A stretch of 64,000 bases of DNA from Dendrophyllia cribrosa (lineage: Eukaryota; Cnidaria; Anthozoa; Scleractinia; Dendrophylliidae). The notes under the pieces are model-generated. The model had not been told where the DNA came from and did no database searches. It saw only the letters and a list, made by a program, of their open reading frames with translations. The number at the start of each line of letters is the position of its first letter. The stretch's first letter is position 1. The stretch spans positions 35,730,605 to 35,794,604 of the forward strand of contig JAJLRJ010000005.1 in assembly GCA_024195265.1 (NCBI GenBank), in the 5' to 3' direction. The position numbers and the translations under genes were made by a program. Shown here one piece after another: positions 39,401-50,500 of the stretch.

Positions 39401-40992
39401 ACCAAATCGCACGATATTTCAAATTCTTTGCTTATTACTCATGGTCACGCGCCGCGGTGACGTGGGTTAATTGGCAAACGTTTGAATTTGAGCTCATCTG
39501 TAGTCATCACCACGTCCGATTTGGTGGAGAATTGGCGTTCGCGCTAGTTTTTCTATCTTTTTGCTGCTACACCGTGCTGACGAGACCCAACCAGGTCGAC
39601 TCACAGCTGTCCACTGTTAAATGTTCTACGTAGTATCAGCCTTGTTATGTACTGTTATTTGCTCTCTTAATAACCGTATAATTATTGATCTTCGCTTTTC
39701 ACAGGGTGTAAAAGAACTAGAACATCTCAATGAAACTGGAGAACTGAAGAGGTTGCTCGAGAACTTTAAGGTAAAAAGACGAAATTTACCAATCAGCTAG
39801 TACTCATGCAGACAACAATGTCAGTAAAAAAATAATGCAGTTGAACCTCCATGTGTGACTACCTTTCGTAAGCGACCACCTCTTCTAAGCGACCACCTCT
39901 CCTAAGCGACCACCTCTCTTAAGTGACCACCTCTCCTTAGTGACCACCTCTTCTAAGCGACCACCTCTCCTAAGCGACCACCTCTCCTAAGTGACCACCT
40001 CTCCTAAGTGACCACCTCTCCTAAGCGACCACCTCTCCTAAGCGACCACCTCTCCTAAGTGACCACCGTGTTACAGTGCAATTCCAATAAAACAAAACAT
40101 TTGTCCCGCCTTGCACCAAAACCTCTTTATGTGCTCCGTATGATACGATATTTTGCGTTGATAGGTCTTTTGTACATTGAAATTACTACAGGTTCATATG
40201 CCCCCCTCCCTCCCCCCTCTACCCCCCCCCCCCCCCCCCCCCCGCCCTCCTTCCCAATGTGGTCTGATCTCCCGTAAACGAACAACTTGGCTTTGCATTT
40301 TAGGTGGAAGTCCACTGAGGTAAACTCTTGAACTCTTCATTTATTCAGAAAGATCAATTTCTTATGATTTTAGAGTAGAAGAAAACACGAGCTATTTGTC
40401 AAACATGATAAAAACTAACGTGAACTTGGCTGGCTTGTGGGGAGGGGTAATGGGGGTGACTTGGGGAAGATTTGGGGTTTACGTGCCGATCAGTTGTTCA
40501 TCACAAGACAAGAGTGTCAATTTCCGCTTATTTTTTAATGTATTTCATGTTGACATTCACCAAGAGAAAATGATCCGAGTCTTGCATTCACACATGGATC
40601 TTTGATAAGAAAGAAAAAAAGGGAACGGGATGGTAAAATATCTTCATTGAGAAACGTTGGACGTAGTTTATAAAAAGAGTATTATCCATTCAGTTCGATT
40701 TAAGTTTCGTCATTGCATCCTTTTGAAAGCGACCGTTCTTTCGGAAGATATTTTGTCATTAGTAGCAGACATAACTTATCGAGGCATTTTTGAAAGTCAC
40801 TTTTGTTTGACTTTTTAGAGGCGGAATAGTAGTATATGTCACAGCTGCGGTGGTTTCCAGTACATAAACTGCACACAGTGTCGCGGAAGCAAGAGATCGC
40901 GAAAAACAAGAATTTCTAGACAGATAAGCGTTCTACGATGTACTGCTTGTAATGAAAACGGATTGCAACGCTGCCCAGAGTGCACGAAATAA
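36472..40992 (+). CDS. Glutaredoxin domain-containing cysteine-rich protein (GRXCR-type)
   Basis: Four exons: 36472-36720, 36889-37116, 39705-39770, 40819-40992, all in phase 0 with GT...AG borders, giving 237 residues. Exon 1 is a Ser/Asn-rich leader ending with GPTGTVRGFRNIIKERKE, matching the GTVRG region of the family. Exon 2 is the glutaredoxin fold (KIVVYTTSMGGIRST...VPHVFVNGD) without the CPYC active-site cysteines, as is usual for GRXCR proteins. Exon 3 completes it (HLNETGELKRLLENF). Exon 4 carries four zinc-binding CxxC motifs (CHSC, CTQC, CTAC, CPEC) with the family signature CTACNENGLQRC. In vertebrates GRXCR1/2 shape actin-based stereocilia of hair cells. An in-frame ATG at 36454 could add six residues. 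Confidence 0.88.
39238..39656. mobile_element. Fold-back element in intron 2 of the GRXCR gene
   Basis: Inverted arms about 150 bp long. Left arm blocks ACAGTAC...GGCTGATAC, GGTTGGGTCTCGTCAGCACGG and AAAAAGATAGAAAAACTAGCG, then GCGAACGCCAATTCTC, recur in reverse order and complement on the right. The centre (about 39420-39500) has no coding capacity. A typical non-autonomous fold-back/MITE. Confidence 0.8.
39869..40066. repeat. Minisatellite, ~18-bp unit AAGCGACCACCTCTCCT
   Basis: About eleven tandem copies with minor variants (AAGTGACCACC). It starts from 'gaacctccatgtgtgactacc', which looks like the end of a DNA transposon whose terminal sequence has been amplified. It lies in intron 3 of the GRXCR gene. 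A C-run (about 40219-40243) lies further along in the same intron. Confidence 0.9.
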
Positions 40993-42204
40993 CGGAACAA
41001 GTTGTGCAACACTATCTACAAGCTATTGCTGACGTCATTAGAAAACGCTCTTCAAGTAGAACTGACGGGTCATACGATGACTTTCTCCAGCCAAGCAAGT
41101 ATCGTTAATTATAACTGGCTGCATGGACTGGATTCTGGTCAATCGAATTTCTGTTTGCAGTAAGAAATCAAATAAAATGTCTAGACGGTTGAATTTGGAC
41201 ACTTTCAAGCACAGTGCTTGCACGTGCAAATCGAAGCCTGCATGCCAGATAAATGACTTTGAGTAATGACATTTTCCATGAGTTGCGGAATGACTTGTGA
41301 AATGACATCATGTGTGCGAAACGATTTTAATTAATATATGGAGGGCCATTTTGCCTCCCCGCACAAAAATGAAAAGGGAATGGAGAGAAAAATATAAAGA
41401 TGTATAAAGCTGAATAAAATAAATCAACAAACCTCGTTCAGTAATAACCCCCCGCCCTGGATTGGGATTGTGTACAATCGGCTTTCTTCTGAGTTTATCC
41501 GAGATCATGATGCTTAAGAATACCATGCAAGGTGGACCTATCCATGCTCCCCCGAGGAAGGAACTTTGACCACCCTAAAGGCTCTTAAGGACCCCTCTTG
41601 ATAAAAACCTGTATGGGCCTCGTATACGTATAATAAAAAATAGAGAATGCACCAGAGACATATGGGGACAAGGAAACCCAAACCAAACCTGTTTAAAAAT
41701 ACTGAAATACCCCCAGTTAATTCACTATAGTTGAAACCTTTATAGTTTGCGTTGCAGTAGCAAAGGTATTAACGGGCGCGATTTCAAGTTTCAGGACGCG
41801 CGCGTGTAGAGTACACGTGTACCTCTCTCGCGCGCGTCTCCGAAATCGCTTTAAATAAACGACTATTACCTCTTATAAGCGATCAGTTTTGTGTAACTTC
41901 AAAGTCACACCACGGTATTATTTTCGGATTTGCCAAATTTTCAGCGTGTTTGACAGAAAAGGTAACCCTTTTATATATCTAGTTGACTTACATCCCTAAT
42001 ACAATTGAACTCCAATACCGCAACCCCTCCCCCCCACCCCCTCATATAAAAATGACAGGGGTGCTCGTCGGAAATTTCGCAATACATCCTATAAGAGGAA
42101 CAAATTCTAAAACATCAGTTGTCATATTCTGACATGTTTTTCGGCTCAATACCCCAGATGGTACCGTGATAATCCTGTGATTTACCGTGATTTTAGCACC
42201 CTAA

Positions 42205-42387
42205 GGGTGCGTTCCTTTGGGATGATCTGGATCCGGATCACTGATCCAAGATCACTCGGATCATGCTGCATCAAAAGAACCGATGAATCCTTGTCCAGAG
42301 TGGATTCGTCGGTTCCTTTGATGCTTCATGATTCGAGTGATCTTGGATCAGTGATCCGGATCCAGATCATCCCAAAGGAACGCACCC
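42205..42387. mobile_element. Palindromic Harbinger-like MITE
   Basis: GGGTGCGTTCCTTTGGGATG at the left and its complement at the right continue as nearly perfect arms through GATCTGGATCCGGATCACTG to an ~60-bp centre. TAA flanks both ends (42202-42204 and 42388-42390), the 3-bp duplication typical of PIF/Harbinger elements. Confidence 0.85.
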
Positions 42388-42544
42388 TAAGTGGTACCAA
42401 TCTACAATTTTTGACCCCTAAAAGGTACGAAGAGCACCCCTCAACAACAAGTAGCTTTATTTGCACGACTATAAATCCTTACAGTATTGCAAAGCTTTAC
42501 AACATAACAAAATGAAATTACAATAATATAATAAAGAAAGGGAA

Positions 42545-42905
42545 AGTACAATCAGTCTGATTTGATAATTTGATTATTGCGGAGATCTAAGCATGAAATA
42601 ATGAATTTCACCAAATGAATATTTACAAAATAATTACGAGAGTTCATTAATTCATTGGTAACTTCTGAAGGAGATAACTGTTTTATATTTGGTAGGTGAT
42701 ACCCTATTTTCCTGTAAAATCCGTCCCTAATAATTGAGTATTTAGGACAGTGGAAAAGGAAATGAATTTCATCTTCAATTTCATTAGATCCACAAGTAGG
42801 GCACAATCTATCATCTCTCGTGATTTTTTCATATCTACCAATTTCAATCATTAATTTATGATTACTTATACGAAATTTTACTAATTGTTTTCTGTCATTT
42901 GATTT
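42545..42905 (-). pseudogene. 3' end of a LINE (Cys/His C-terminal segment)
   Basis: The minus-strand frame reads ITRDDRLCPTCGSNEIEDEI then HFLFHCPKYSIIRD, the C-x2-C...H-x3-5-C segment found after the reverse transcriptase in many LINEs; upstream a remnant reads LVKFRISNHKLMIE. No RT domain remains. Confidence 0.72.
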
Positions 42906-43009
42906 CCTTGTAAGGTCTAAGTAATGAGAAGGCGTATATTCGTTCTTAAGGATATTATTATTATTTGGGAGCCCCCCTCCCGCGGGAGTAAAACCCTGAA
43001 GTGTACGAA

Positions 43010-43325
43010 AAAAAAAACAAGCGCAGTTCGTAAACCTAACTGGCCTAGATTACAACACAGAAGGCGGTTGGCAAGGTCGGCCTACTCTACAAAATACTAC
43101 ACAACCAAGCGACAATAACCATTCCAACTTATGCTCAACACCAAGTTTACTCCGAACCTGCCAATACCACCCTCTAAAATTCATACCAGTCCAAGTATCA
43201 TGCGTTGAATACAGATGTTTTTTTGGCAAGGACTATCACCGAGTGGAACAATGTACCACCTGAGATGTAACATTGGAATCGACGGAGGGCTTCAAGTCGG
43301 CAGTAAATACCCAACTACTTGTTTG
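43010..43325 (+). pseudogene. 3' tail of a CR1/jockey-type LINE
   Basis: In broken frames the plus strand preserves NWPRLQHRRRLAR, a LLYKILHNQATITIP-type segment and a TITEWNNVPPEM-type segment, which are the usual conserved blocks at the C-terminus of such LINE polyproteins. A stop and frame changes make it non-functional. Confidence 0.68.
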
Positions 43326-43432
43326 AACTTTATTTTATTTTATCTTTTGTTAGTTAGCACTACACTAAATCAAATATCCCCCGTTGCCTAAAAATAACCC
43401 TTACGTAGCCTTCGCGAGCTCCTTTTTTACAT

Positions 43433-43935
43433 ATACAGCATCAAAAATATTACAGTCATATTAGCAAGAATAAATTCGTTAAGATTTTCGTGCTTTACTC
43501 TGTGATTTCGACTGAACTGAAACGTCAAGTAAAACTATTTTTAACAACGCTAAAAAGCAAATTAAATGTCTCATCGTATCGTAGCTTAAAGTTAACCTGA
43601 ATTTCAGTCCTTCCATGGGGGGGGGGGGGGGGGGGGGGGGGGTTGGAAAAGGAGGAGGCAGAGGAGAAGATGGAGGAGAAGGGGGGGGGGGGGGGGGGGG
43701 GTTGGAAAAGGAGGAGGCAGAGGAGAAGGAGGAGGACTTTAATATATTGCTTTTGTTAAATATACAGCTTCAAAAATATCAGTCATATTCATTAAGATTT
43801 TCGTGCTGTACTCTGTGTTTTCGACTGAACTGAAACGTCAAGGTAAAACTATTTAAAAACAGCGCTAAAAAGCAAATTAAATGTCTCAACCTAGCAAAAG
43901 TTAACCTGAATTTCAGTCCTTCCATGGGCGGGAGG
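43433..43935. repeat. Tandem duplication of ~320 bp with G-runs
   Basis: Segments about 43433-43620 and 43764-43930 are diverged copies (for example 'gattttcgtgctttactctgtg' against 'gattttcgtgctgtactctgtg', both ending 'ttcagtccttccatggg'). Between them is a second-level duplication of a G-run plus 'ttggaaaaggaggaggcaga'. Confidence 0.8.
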
Positions 43936-44167
43936 TTGGGAGAGGGCGGGAGAGGGCGGGAGAGGGCGGGAGGAGGGGTGAATGAGAAAAGCCTGATATT
44001 CAGTTTAAGGCAAAGTAGAATCGAAGTTTAAAAAATCACCAAATATTAGTTTCGAATTGTTGTTATCCCAAAGAGGACCTCACCTCACTAAACTTGGAAC
44101 CCTTAAAGATAGCAGATCTTTTTAAGATCTCGTTTGTATTGTGCATGCGATTTAATTTTTTCTCCTG

Positions 44168-44341
44168 CAGTCGAAGCTCTGTGAGCGGACAATCTCGCAA
44201 GCGGACAGCTCTGATTACGGCCGTCGTGACAAAACTCCGTTTAACTTCTACTGTCAAGAGACTGATCATTCTCCGCGGCTAGCTACAGTTACGCACACTT
44301 TATCGCTTCCTGAGGGTGTCCGCTTACCAGAGCTTCGACTG
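44168..44341. mobile_element. Small DNA element with CAGTCGAAGCTCT ends
   Basis: CAGTCGAAGCTCTGTGAGCGGAC at the left is matched by GTCCGCTTACCAGAGCTTCGACTG at the right. The ends recall Tc1/pogo-type elements whose termini start CAGT. No coding capacity. Confidence 0.6.
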
Positions 44342-44516
44342 TAATTTCAACACTTATATTGAGAATACAGTAAGCGTGAGTAACACTTCAACTAATACCA
44401 AAACACGCACTAAGCCCTAGATGGTATGAAGAACACCGCTCGCCGGTTATTGTAAAATAGAGAGTCCCATCTGACCCTCCAGGAAATACTGATAACTGTG
44501 AGTACTTGGGACTCTG

Positions 44517-47500
44517 CTACATCGAGACAGTCACTGCCTTGGCATGAGGTTTACAGTAAACTTTACTTTCAGCCATAACGAAGTTACCAACTGTTAAGAG
44601 TCGTTTGCAGACAGTGCATTTGATGCAGTGTTGGTGAAGCACAGAGCTGTCAAAGGTGCACTTCTCCATTTGGTACACTGTTGTCCCGCACACCACACAC
44701 TTGTCAAGATGAGCAAACGCTGTATTTTTGCCCTGATTGACTTTTTCACCACTAAATGATTTAGCAATTGGTGCCTTTATCTCTGTTGTGCCGCTAAACG
44801 TTTTGCTCATGGGATGAGGTTTTCCGACAACAGCGACCGGTTTAGTAGGTACTTTGGGTTTAGTAGCCGGAACTTTGGGTTTAGTAGCCGGTACTTTGGG
44901 TTTAGTAGCCGGTACATCCGGTTTAGTAGGTTGCTCCGGTTTAGTTGGTACTTTGGGTCTTTCCTTGACAGACGGAATCGGTTTATTATCGTTATTACTA
45001 GTGACCGAAGTGGGAGTAGATCGTACGTCAGTAACCACTTTCGATAATGCCTAAAACGACAAAAAGACAGGTTAAAATTTGCAAAATACGTGGTCACAGA
45101 TGCTTTGGTAACTAAAAACGCTTTGTGGAACAACCTTTGTGGCAAACAAAACAGAAAAAACAAGAAAGAAAGAAAGAACATTTTTTTTTTAAAATAAAAA
45201 ACATACTTGTACTGCAATATTTAAATGTTCGCAAAAAGTGCACAATTTTAAATGAATTACATTTTTTTCTCAGACAATCGCGAGAGGAACGCGTAACCAA
45301 ATGAAGCTAGCAAACACTGGAATAAAACTATTGTACTGACAAAGGGGTGGGGATGGTGGAAGGGGTGGGGATGGTGGAAGGGGTGGGGATGGTGGTAGGG
45401 GTGTGGGTAGGGGTGTGGATAGGGGATAGGGTAGAGGATAGGGTAGGCGTGGGAATGGGGGTAAGGGTAGGGGTAGGGGTAGGGGTAGCTTTTGACAATG
45501 CAACCTCGACTGCCAAGTCAAGCTTTTACCTGACTGTCTTCCTTAACACCTTCATCGATCAGCTGTGAAAGTCTTTTGCTTCTCTTATTGGCAAGTTCTA
45601 TCCAGGCAGGTTGTCCTGAACTCTCTTCCTTGTCGCCCGCTATTGCACCAGAAGGAATATTTTCATCCAAATAGTTTAACGTGGAGTCCTTGGATTCCGT
45701 TTGGCTAACACAGGCATTACTAATCTGAACATTGGTGGATTCACCCTCCTGGGTACCAATAGTTTCATCTAGTTTTTCACTTTCCATCTTTTTTGTAAGT
45801 ACAGGGTCAGACGTTTTTTCTTGGGACTCAAAGCTGTTCAAAGAAAATCCTCGTCTTTTCAGTTGCGGTTTATCTGCTGCTGCTGCAGTGTGACTAACCT
45901 CCCCTGACTGGCCATTCACTACAAAGATGTTGAGCGATTCCGACCTTCTGTTCATGTCCAGGACAGGTCTACATTCTTCTTTTTTGTTGTTAAGAACGTT
46001 CTTTTTATTGTTCGTCTCCACTTCTGCATTTTCATGTTGCAGGCTTTGTTTGCTCTCGAAAGCTTGGTTTTCCTTATTCGTATTATCTGTTGTGCACTCT
46101 TTTACATAATCCTGTATGTTTTTCTCTCCATCATTCAGCAGTTTACCTTGCTTTTCTTCCGCACCGTTTATTGTTTCGCTGCTTACTTTTGGTGACTCGC
46201 GTACATTGGCAAGAATATTATCAGCTTTAGCTTTCACATCAGCGACAATCTTTTCTTTATTCTGCTCATCACTATTTTCCGTGGCCTCAAAAATTGTGGC
46301 GTTGACAACATCTGAATTGGTGGTATTTTCCACGTACGGTTTAACAGTCAAGTCTTGAGGATCAGTCTTGGAGCGCCTGTGTGGTTTAATTGGCTTTAGT
46401 TTCCTGGGTGAACTGTTTGATTTCGCTCTAGTGGGAGGTCTGCGGTGTTTTGGTGCTACTTTAATCCTGTCATGTGCAGCCTGTAGTCCTTCAAGTGACG
46501 AAGCACTTGGAAGATTCTCAAAACTAACAGCAGCTATAAAACAAACCAGGAAAGCGTTAGTTTTTGGTAATTGTGACAGGCTCCTCGGCACCTTGAAAGA
46601 AAGGAACGTCTCTATTCATCATAGCCAATAACATAACCATATTAATTGATTCGATGTCATCTATCCATGCAGGGTAATAAAAAGGCATTTATTTTTCATC
46701 GAAACACCTGACCTTTGCTTGTGTGAGTGTGACTGGTTCTCCTTCTTGTCTATTCAGAAAGGAATGCTAGCAGAATTTCAAATGCTTTTATTGATGTTCA
46801 GTCGCTCCTTCGATCAAATTTTGATATGTTGATTTTTTTGGAATATCTGGAAAAGAAATAGTGTATTTACTTACCTCTTCAAACCGTTTTTTAATCACAG
46901 TACGGGAATATCACTTTTTCCGGCCTTACTTTTCGTATTTTCATTTTGGTTATAATCATTCATGTATCACGTTCAATTTCTTTTCTTTTCTTCATATTCG
47001 ATCATAAATCTAGGTAAAATGATGTCATTTGCAGCCACGCGATGATATCGATGAGTAATTGCAATCGACGACTAATCAATGACATCAATAATTAATCGAT
47101 GACTAAAAATTTTGTGGCCTTCGATTAGTCATCGATCACGCATTGATTATCAGCAATAATCAATGACGAATCAGTTGATTACTCATTGATTATTCATCGA
47201 TGATTACTCATTGTTGTAATCAATCATCGATTTATTGCAAGGTTTTCTATTCTTTTCAGCTTGTACAGTGCATTTTGGTAGCTTGTGCAGAGTATTCTGG
47301 TAAAACGCCAGCAAGGTAGATTTAATGAACGGCTGCTCGCTCTAGCTGTGCTCGCTCCGCATCTTTCATCACACTAAAATTCGGTAACAGTCAACTGAGT
47401 TGATTATTGAATTGGCCAGCATTTCAGATCCAAATGCCGACATTTTGATTATAATGCATCAGTCAATTCCAGCAGTGCCCATCCCCCCGGGCAACCCCGG

Positions 47501-50500
47501 GGCATTTGTTCACGTTGTCAGTTCCTGGGATGGGAGTCAGCGATGCTTTCGCGGCCCGGGGGTGGGGCATTTGCCTACCCCCAGGCGACCCCCGGGTATT
47601 TGACTCGCACGTGGTTTCCGCGGAAATTCGTAAACATGGAAGAATTTCTCAGCGAAGACGAGGGTTTTGTGGCAGATTGGCTCGTCCGTCAAGGACTTGA
47701 AAAGCTTGTGGACGTTTTTAAAGGTATGTTTTTTCAATTTTATATTGCTTCATTTCCTGTATGCCTATAAAAAGCAACAATTTGAGCTAGCTTTTTTGAT
47801 CACTCTGTTGCGAGATCCGGAACGATCAAACAAACACGTATTTCGCATTCAAATGGGATTTATACGATTTGCGAATTCTACAGGACAGAACATGCTTTAA
47901 AATGTCATGATTTTCCACAGAAAACGTGAATTGGGCCGGCCTCTGTTTTGTATTTTGTTGTCAACGGCTAGTTTGAATTAAATTTCCCCACAACTATAAT
48001 TTGTGGATTTGGATATTCGAATGCGAGATTTTAGCCCGGGGGGGATAATCAACAAAGTTTTGTACGGGGATGCTCCGCCCCGAGGTCCAAACCCTTACCC
48101 TTTCATATACCGTTTTTGACAGAAAAGGTACCCCTTTCATATACCTTTCATTGAAAATGGTACCCCTTTCATACACCTTTCGTTGAAAATGGTACCTCTT
48201 TCATATAGCCTTTGCGTGCGTCTGTTTGATATATTTTGAAAGGCCCTTTTTATAGTACTTAAATTGCAGTTTTCCCTACCTTTTTTATGCTTCAACTCGT
48301 GTTTTCGCTACCATTTCCTATTCTTCGTGAAATCCCCACCCTTTCACATACTTCAACTCGTGAAATCCCGACCCTTTCATATACCTCCAGCCTCAAAAAG
48401 GTACCCCTTTCGGGCGGAGCATCCCCGTATAGCCCATTATAGGGAGTACCCCCCCCCCCCCCCGGGATTTTAGCAGTGTGTGAGTTTTAATTTAATATCA
48501 GCTGAAGGTGACAACGAAGCAAAATGCAAGCGCTTCTCGCTACAAAATCAGCCGCGTAATAAATTTTCCCGCGCTTTGTTAATTTTTGGTCTTTTAACCA
48601 TATTTTGCCTGGAAGGGGGGGGGGGGGGGGGGGGAGGGCACAAAGTGCCAGCGCTAACTTTCAACATTCATAACTCCCTTCATATGTATTCAAACGCCAT
48701 CAAACTTTGTGACTTTTCCTAAAATTTATCTGGCAACAATTTGATGTGACATTTAATTGATCACGTGACTTGATGTTTCCATAGCAACGAGATTTTGACA
48801 GCCATGTTTTTTGTAATTTGCATGTTTTTACCTTTGAATGAAGAAAAACAATGTTTATTGGTACAACTTTTACATTTTGACGTCATTTAGCGTTCATTTA
48901 TTGGTTTTGATCAATTTGTACGGGTTTTAAGAGGTTTTGAAAAATTTAAGAAATCCAAGATGGCGGCTGTATAACTAATTACCGTATGACGTCATCGTTC
49001 CATTGTGCGACCCACAAAGGAGACAGTTTTGGACGTACTATGTACCCTCTAGGTTTCATTGTCATAGCCTTAATATTCTTAAAATTACGAGGGGAATTGA
49101 CTGATGCGTAAGCTCATTGTCAGTGTAATAAATCACCTGGCCTCAGTAATATATTTTCTTTCGTCTTCTCAAAGGAAATCGAGCTTCTTTACAACAGGTA
49201 ATCTTTGTGCACGCTTGTGTGTATTGCTTGTTTTTAAAATGGTGGCTCGGGCTCTTCTCTGTCCGAGCTGTCATTTTGAATTTGAAAAGAAGAGAAGGCC
49301 CTAGGACGAGGCTGACCATCTGAGAGAAATAAGAGAAAGAGATAGTAAGGTGAACATTGCCTAGTTCCTGTACGGCTTTCCCAGTCCTTCACGGTCAATT
49401 CGTTTCGGTGACGTATCCGAGACGAACTTCGTCGCTCGCACCACGTGACCCGAAACGGATTGACCGCGTGACCCGAAACGGATTGACCGCGGCGAAATAT
49501 AGAGGCCTAGGAACTAGGCAAAGGTGAACATACCTTCAGTGCCACTGTCAGAACTTATCATATTCCAGTCCAGGCCTGTAGCCACAGAATTCATGGAGTC
49601 TGCTTGGCTTTCTCTTTCATCTGAAGACATGGCAGGTTCTTCACTGATGTCATCTTGGCTTTTGTCTTGCTTGGTCTTTAAGCCTTGAAACAATTTGCCA
49701 ATGGCCTGAAAACCACAAACCAGAAAATACATTTGTATAACTGCAATGTCAACACAGCATTATATTTTAAAACATTATTATTTTTTAAATCAAAGTTAAT
49801 ATAACAAACTGGTTATGAAACTCAGTCAGTCCTTTGTTATATGTTTTTGTTTCCCATTTCTTTTGTTCGTTTGCCTTGACCCTGTACAAAACACAAAAGG
49901 TATTGAAATGCATATGAGCAACTGACCAGTAGAAACATTTGGGCTCACACGTTAAACAAAACAATGTGCAGGGTCACGGTTCGTTCAACATAAAACAAAG
50001 CAGCTTTGTACACTCTTTTTGAAATTTGTTGAGCTTCATAACCAGTTTGTTCTATTAACTATGTTTAAATTAAACGCTAAAATAATAGTGTGAGGCAGAT
50101 ACATGTAACTACCTACGGTCATCTTGGATCTTACGCACTTATGCCAACTCTCCCAGATATGGTACGAATCTCCCGGTCTCCCGTACGGATCACCAAATCT
50201 CCCGGATAAAAGCAATTTTGGATCTTTCCTTTACAATACACACATGTAGGCTAAGATTTTAAACCAAATTATCCCAAAATCCAAAAGAAATGCGGTCTTT
50301 CATCGTATCTCAACTTCACAAACTCAGGAATGCAGGAAATGGCACCTTTAGAGGGCAAAGCCAAAAAAATTTCCGGACCCCCCGTTGATGCTCGATTCAT
50401 GCCTGGGGGGGGGGGGGGGGGGGGGGGAGGGGATTTCACCCCCAACCCCCAGAAAAAACTCCCTATTTTTAGTCTCCAGAGGTTGGCATCTCTGCTTACG

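Larger units (their letters stand above)
40993..44516. other. Intergenic stretch rich in transposon remains
   Basis: No host gene seen. It includes a GC-rich palindrome (about 41773-41856, arms GCGATTTC / GAAATCGC with inner GACGCGCGCG / CGCGCGCGTC), a Harbinger-like MITE, two LINE tails, a tandem duplication with G-runs, and a small inverted-repeat element at 44168-44341. It separates two convergently transcribed genes. Confidence 0.6.

Noticed and set aside
39869..40066. CRISPR-like array
   Set aside because: Head-to-tail 18-bp copies without unique spacers, in an animal intron; a minisatellite derived from a transposon end.
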